Source of the DNA: CAYNJF01 sp964351745
GTDB lineage: Bacteria; Pseudomonadota; Gammaproteobacteria; Berkiellales; Berkiellaceae
Length of the DNA stretch: 9,311 bases
NCBI GenBank assembly: GCA_964351745.1
Contig: CAYGPI010000096.1
Span: 1 to 9,311 of the forward strand
Direction: 5' to 3'
Shown: positions 7,237 to 9,311 of the stretch, piece after piece
How positions within the stretch are numbered: the stretch's first letter is position 1
Layout of the letters: every line of letters begins with the position of its first letter
Program-made: the position numbers and the translations under genes
Notes under the pieces: model-generated
Seen by the model: the letters and a program-made list of their open reading frames with translations, nothing else
The model's database searches: none
What the model was told of the DNA's origin: nothing

Positions 7237-7719
7237 ATGATTAGAAAATTGTATTTTCTCAGCTTCTTAGTCTCAAGTGTCGCCTTGTGCGCGGCTCTTT
7301 TAATGGAGCATCTTCTAGAGGCTGATCCTTGTCCTCTTTGCTTATTAAGCCGAGCTATCATTCTTTTGCTCGCGATTTTCTCAGTGGTGCCGCTGTTGCA
7401 CAACCCCCAAAAGCAACGTACGAGAATGATCTATTCTGGCATAGCAAGTCTTTTTGCTCTAAGTGGCATCATGATCAGTCTTCGGCACATTTGGATCCAA
7501 AACCTACCTCCTGAAAAGGTACCTGCTTGTGGACCAGGCATAGATTATTTGTTAAAAGTTCTTCCTCCCTCTGAAGTACTAACTCATATTTTTAATGGAT
7601 CTGGGGAGTGCGCCGATGTGCAGGTGCAATTTTTAGGGGCAAGCTTACCTGTCTGGACGTTGGGTCTATTTATTTTTATCTTAGGACTTTGGATTTTTTC
7701 AGGCATAAAAAAAGGGTAG
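7237..7719 (+). CDS. dsbB: Disulphide bond formation protein B (DsbB/DsbH type)
   Basis: Inner-membrane quinone reductase that reoxidises periplasmic DsbA. The 160 residues form four membrane helices (about 5-25, 39-56, 66-83 and 138-157). Both redox pairs are present: Cys32-Cys35 in PCPLC after the first helix, and Cys98/Cys125 in the second periplasmic loop (VPACGPG and GSGECADVQ). Arg39 follows the CPLC motif, as in other DsbB proteins. LRHIWIQNLPPEKVPACGPG resembles Pseudomonas DsbH, which neighbours algQ there, and algQ/rsd is the next protein gene here too. The first codon is ATG at 7237 with a poor ribosome site. The last codons and the stop lie inside a hairpin that terminates a small RNA on the opposite strand; no terminator faces the dsbB direction. 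Confidence 0.94.
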   Translation: MIRKLYFLSFLVSSVALCAALLMEHLLEADPCPLCLLSRAIILLLAIFSVVPLLHNPQKQRTRMIYSGIASLFALSGIMISLRHIWIQNLPPEKVPACGPGIDYLLKVLPPSEVLTHIFNGSGECADVQVQFLGASLPVWTLGLFIFILGLWIFSGIKKG

Positions 7720-7736
7720 CGTCATAAACGCTACCC
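7707..7736 (-). terminator. Strong intrinsic terminator of the minus-strand small RNA
   Basis: On the minus strand GGGTAGCG (7736-7729), loop TTTATGA, CGCTACCC (7721-7714), then seven T (7713-7707). The 8-bp perfect stem plus T-run is a textbook rho-independent terminator. On the plus strand the same hairpin is followed by CAGCACTCCG, with no T-run, so it is directional. It proves that a transcript ends here reading leftwards, where no protein gene would need it. Confidence 0.92.
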
Positions 7737-7947
7737 CAGCACTCCGTGCTATCAACCCATCAACTCTGTACCTTTTGCCTCAACAACCAACCCAATCCTT
7801 TGAGTTCGCTTAACCAAAATATGGCTTAAATATCAGCAATCCCTTTGCACACATACCGTTAGATATGCTGGCAATCCTTTGCCAAGTACAGTGCCATCAT
7901 CCTGATGGCTTAGTTGATCTCCCATATCGCTCCGTTGATATGAGATT
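7707..7947 (-). ncRNA. CsrB/RsmY/RsmZ-type small RNA that sequesters CsrA (RsmA)
   Basis: Predicted RNA of about 240 nt whose repeated GGA hairpins are the binding sites of the translational regulator CsrA/RsmA. Minus-strand elements in transcript order: CATATC-AACGGAGC-GATATG (7942-7923); GGGA at 7923-7920; GCCATCA-GGA-TGATGGC (7909-7893, 7-bp stem); TGGCAA-AGGA-TTGCCA (7884-7869); GCAA-AGGGA-TTGC (7848-7836, weak); AACTCAA-AGGA-TTGGGTT (7806-7789, one G-U pair); AGCAC-GGA-GTGCT (7750-7738); then the terminator. That makes seven GGA motifs, five in well-formed loops. No open reading frame explains the stretch on either strand. The size fits between Pseudomonas RsmY/Z (about 120 nt) and E. 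coli CsrB/CsrC (about 245-370 nt). The 5' end is inferred from the promoter. Which named family it belongs to is undecided. Confidence 0.88.
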
Positions 7948-7953
7948 AACTTT

Positions 7954-7981
7954 ACTGTATCAGATGACAAAAACTTAACAA
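7954..7981 (-). promoter_or_regulatory. Promoter candidate of the CsrB/Rsm-type RNA
   Basis: On the minus strand, TTGTTA (7981-7976), 16-base spacer, TACAGT (7959-7954) preceded by TG one base away, an extended -10. Transcription would begin near 7947, five bases before the first GGA hairpin, which is how Rsm RNAs usually start. Both hexamers match at only 4 of 6 positions, as is common for activator-dependent promoters. A TTGACA lies further up (about 8012-8007) but has no -10 at a proper distance. Confidence 0.5.
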
Positions 7982-8125
7982 GACGGGATCAAATTTTAAT
8001 ACCTTTTGTCAACGCTGGATATTTATGGAGATCTAAAAAATTAATCTTATAAAAAACAACCCACTAAAAAAAGGATCAAAGATATAAACTAGAATGTCTT
8101 CTCAAAGAAAGGGCGCAAACGCTAA

Positions 8126-8256
8126 GGGCTTTAAGATATCTCGCACGTCATTTCTCATAAAGATCTTACCCTCAAAGATCGAAAGCCCAAAGATCAGCTC
8201 AAATCAAGACATCAGCCTCTCAAGAACAAGTCATAATGATTACACTTAGAGGGTAA
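8126..8256. promoter_or_regulatory. Nested inverted repeats in the long gap before rsd/algQ
   Basis: This lies in the 423 bases between the small-RNA start and rsd/algQ, where I find no gene. Perfect inverted repeats: GGGCTTT (8126-8132) with AAAGCCC (8182-8188); inside it GATCTT-ACCCTCA-AAGATC (8162-8180), one base from the outer stem; and TTACCCTC (8166-8173) with GAGGGTAA (8249-8256), which would pair with the loop of the second. The last two exclude each other or form a pseudoknot. As an RNA this could be a switchable leader of rsd/algQ; as DNA, a control region shared by both divergent genes. No known RNA family is recognised, and chance repeats in a 370-base search space are possible. 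Confidence 0.35.
8153..8170 (-). promoter_or_regulatory. Weak candidate GacA/UvrY/LetA-type activator site
   Basis: The minus strand reads GGTAAG-ATCTTT-ATGAGA. Against the pseudomonad/enterobacterial consensus TGTAAG-N6-CTTACA it matches 5/6 in the left half and 3/6 in the right. It is centred about 215 bases before the inferred small-RNA start, in the distance range known for Csr/Rsm RNA genes. The poor right half makes this only a candidate. Confidence 0.22.
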
Positions 8257-8304
8257 ATTGACCTTAAATCATGATACAAGGCATCACAGTTTGGACTCAT
8301 AACT

Positions 8305-8343
8305 TGACTTAAGCCATAAGCCAGCTTTACTTAAGGTAAGTCA
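8305..8343. promoter_or_regulatory. Inverted repeat just upstream of rsd/algQ
   Basis: TGACTTA (8305-8311) pairs perfectly with TAAGTCA (8337-8343), and past a 2-base bulge CC (8314-8315) pairs with GG (8335-8336). It ends 26 bases before the rsd/algQ ATG, so it could be a leader stem-loop or an operator overlapping the promoter. TTGACT (8304-8309) inside it resembles a -35, but the -10 at the right distance is poor. Confidence 0.35.
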
Positions 8344-8369
8344 TTCTTGTCATCTAGGAAAATGGTTAA

Positions 8370-8855
8370 ATGACCGAAAATAATGTACAAGTCACGGTAG
8401 AAGGGATCCAAAGCACAATCAAAGATTGGCTTGATGCTCGGCAGAAAATGATGATTGCTTTTAATCAACTTTGTATGCTTCGCCCTTTAGAAGAGCTTCC
8501 TGCGGAAGAGGCACAAAAATCAATTGAGCACTTTTGCACGGAGGTGATTGATTACTTAAGCTTTGGTCAATTCAAAGTTTTTGAAAACATCACGAAGCTC
8601 ATTCCTTCTGAGGGAAAGAATGCTCGCACTGTTAAAATTTTACTTAGTAAAATTTTCTCAAGCACCATCCAAACGGTGGAGTTTCATGACAAGTATATGA
8701 AATCTTTTTCACAGAAAGAGCTCGAACAAGATCTGTCCAAGTTGGGCGAGCAACTTGCTTTTCGTTTGGATTGGGAAGACCAGCTGTTAGATTTGGCCTA
8801 TGAGCTTATTTACGCTCAAAGACCTCCTTTCGGGAAAAAATCTTCCAATTCTTAA
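8370..8855 (+). CDS. rsd: Anti-sigma-70 factor, Rsd/AlgQ family
   Basis: Cytoplasmic all-helical protein of 161 residues that binds region 4 of sigma-70 (RpoD), shifting RNA polymerase toward alternative sigma factors in stationary phase; AlgQ is the Pseudomonas homologue, tied to alginate control. Evidence: WLDARQKMMIAFNQL at 20-34 corresponds to the Rsd first helix, FCTEVIDYLSFGQFKVFE at 55-72 is the family's best-kept block, and LSKLGEQLAFRLDWEDQLL at 122-140 matches the helix near the end. Length is typical (E. coli 158). The ribosome site is AGGA (8356-8359), 10 bases from the ATG; an ATG at 8362 opens only a three-codon frame ending on the real start. The AGGA near the start could itself be a CsrA site. 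The stop is 2 bases from the convergent fdxA stop. Confidence 0.9.
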   Translation: MTENNVQVTVEGIQSTIKDWLDARQKMMIAFNQLCMLRPLEELPAEEAQKSIEHFCTEVIDYLSFGQFKVFENITKLIPSEGKNARTVKILLSKIFSSTIQTVEFHDKYMKSFSQKELEQDLSKLGEQLAFRLDWEDQLLDLAYELIYAQRPPFGKKSSNS

Positions 8856-8857
8856 AG

Positions 8858-9181
8858 CTAGTCTTCTAAAAATTGACGCTTGCCCTCTTTGCCATTCCAA
8901 TCGTCGGCAACTGTTGCATGCACTTGGTGCTCCGCCAGAACGGGCCAAACCATTGACATCTTTGCATTTATTTCTAAAAAGTCTTTTTGGCTTTCCGGCA
9001 AATCATCTTCAGAAAAAATAGCTTCAGCAGGGCATTCCGGTTCGCACAAAGCACAATCAATACACTCATCAGGGTTGATTACCAAAAAATTTGGCCCCGC
9101 ATGAAAACAATCAACCGGACAAACTTCCACGCAATCGGTATATTTACAACGAATACAGTTCTCAGTTACCACGAAAGTCAT
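8858..9181 (-). CDS. fdxA: Seven-iron ferredoxin, FdxA
   Basis: Small soluble electron carrier of 107 residues with one [3Fe-4S] and one [4Fe-4S] cluster, very like Azotobacter ferredoxin I (MTFVVTENCIRCKYTDC and NFLVINPDECIDCALC). By analogy to that protein, Cys9, Cys17 and Cys50 hold the 3Fe cluster and Cys21, Cys40, Cys43 and Cys46 the 4Fe cluster; Cys12 and Cys25 are the family's non-ligand cysteines. The C-terminal half (about 58-107) is the usual FdxA extension. A clear ribosome site (GAGGGG) precedes the ATG, with its own extended -10 promoter upstream. In Pseudomonas fdxA adjoins rsmZ; here the Rsm-type RNA is one gene away. The partner enzyme is not in the window. Confidence 0.96.
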   Translation of the reverse strand: MTFVVTENCIRCKYTDCVEVCPVDCFHAGPNFLVINPDECIDCALCEPECPAEAIFSEDDLPESQKDFLEINAKMSMVWPVLAEHQVHATVADDWNGKEGKRQFLED

Positions 9182-9214
9182 GCTTTCCCCTCAAAGTAAG
9201 TTAACATCTAAAAA

Positions 9215-9229
9215 CGGCAAATTATAGCA
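9215..9229 (-). promoter_or_regulatory. fdxA: fdxA promoter, extended -10
   Basis: The minus strand reads TGCTATAAT (9229-9221), a perfect -10 with the TG extension, placing the start near 9215 and leaving a leader of about 34 bases before the fdxA ATG. No good -35 lies 16-18 bases upstream, which extended -10 promoters tolerate. The remaining 80 bases to the right edge are AT-rich with no gene visible. Confidence 0.6.
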
Positions 9230-9311
9230 TAGCCATTAATTTCAACCTAGTTTTAGCGCCCTTATACCTTCTTTTAAGACATTGTTTTTCATTTATATAA
9301 AATTTATTAAA

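Noticed and set aside
7736..7950. CRISPR array or tandem repeat reading of the recurring GGA-containing units
   Set aside because: The units have different stem sequences and irregular spacing; only the loop GGA is shared, as in CsrA-binding RNAs.
8035..8072. Three A-tracts as phased DNA bending or an IHF/H-NS site
   Set aside because: Centres are about 16 bases apart, one and a half helical turns, so they are not in phase; no convincing IHF consensus was found. It is simply AT-rich DNA upstream of the small RNA.
8334..8351. GGTAAG-TCATT-CTTGTCA as a GacA-type box
   Set aside because: The spacer is 5 instead of 6 bases, the right half is poor and it lies nearly 400 bases from the small-RNA start; it also overlaps the rsd leader repeat.
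8041..8369. A 6S RNA, tmRNA or RNase P RNA in the remaining gap
   Set aside because: None of their conserved cores (6S closing stem and bubble, tmRNA Ala acceptor, RNase P helices) is visible and no terminator ends such a transcript.

Overview
The window reads as chromosomal DNA of a fairly low-GC (around 40 percent by eye) gammaproteobacterium. The gene set is that of the Pseudomonas 'alg' neighbourhood: algZ-algR-hemC-hemD in the same order as in P. aeruginosa, lptM/lppL-lysA-dapF-DUF484 as in many gammaproteobacteria, a DsbB protein of the DsbH type, and the anti-sigma-70 factor Rsd/AlgQ, followed by the seven-iron ferredoxin FdxA. Base composition, the pseudomonad-like proteins and the absence of mobile elements suggest a vertically inherited but shuffled version of that block. 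I cannot name the genus.

Layout. On the minus strand, positions 1-3146 hold hemD (partial, runs off the left edge), hemC, the LytTR response regulator algR and its histidine kinase algZ, all read leftwards; a separate minus-strand alpha/beta hydrolase lies at 3373-4038. From 4208 the plus strand carries a 41-residue lipoprotein gene (lptM type, too short for most gene callers), lysA, dapF, a shortened DUF484 gene and dsbB. Next comes a 650-base stretch without protein genes (7720-8369), then rsd/algQ on the plus strand, meeting fdxA (minus strand) tail to tail with 2 bases between them.

The main discovery is in the protein-free stretch. On the minus strand, about 7947 to 7707, lies a small RNA of roughly 240 nt with seven GGA motifs. 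Five of them sit in the loops of well-formed hairpins and a sixth in a weak one. The RNA ends in a textbook intrinsic terminator (8-bp stem plus seven U) that overlaps the dsbB stop codon. This is the architecture of CsrB/RsmY/RsmZ RNAs, which sequester the translational repressor CsrA/RsmA. Its closeness to fdxA recalls the rpoS-rsmZ-fdxA arrangement of Pseudomonas. Upstream of it, in the long gap before rsd/algQ, are nested inverted repeats and a weak candidate GacA/UvrY/LetA-type activator site.

Taken together, the window combines housekeeping (haem, lysine/peptidoglycan precursor synthesis, LPS-assembly lipoprotein, disulphide formation, ferredoxin) with three layers of global control: a two-component system (AlgZ/AlgR), a sigma-70 sequestering protein (Rsd/AlgQ) and a CsrA-titrating small RNA.
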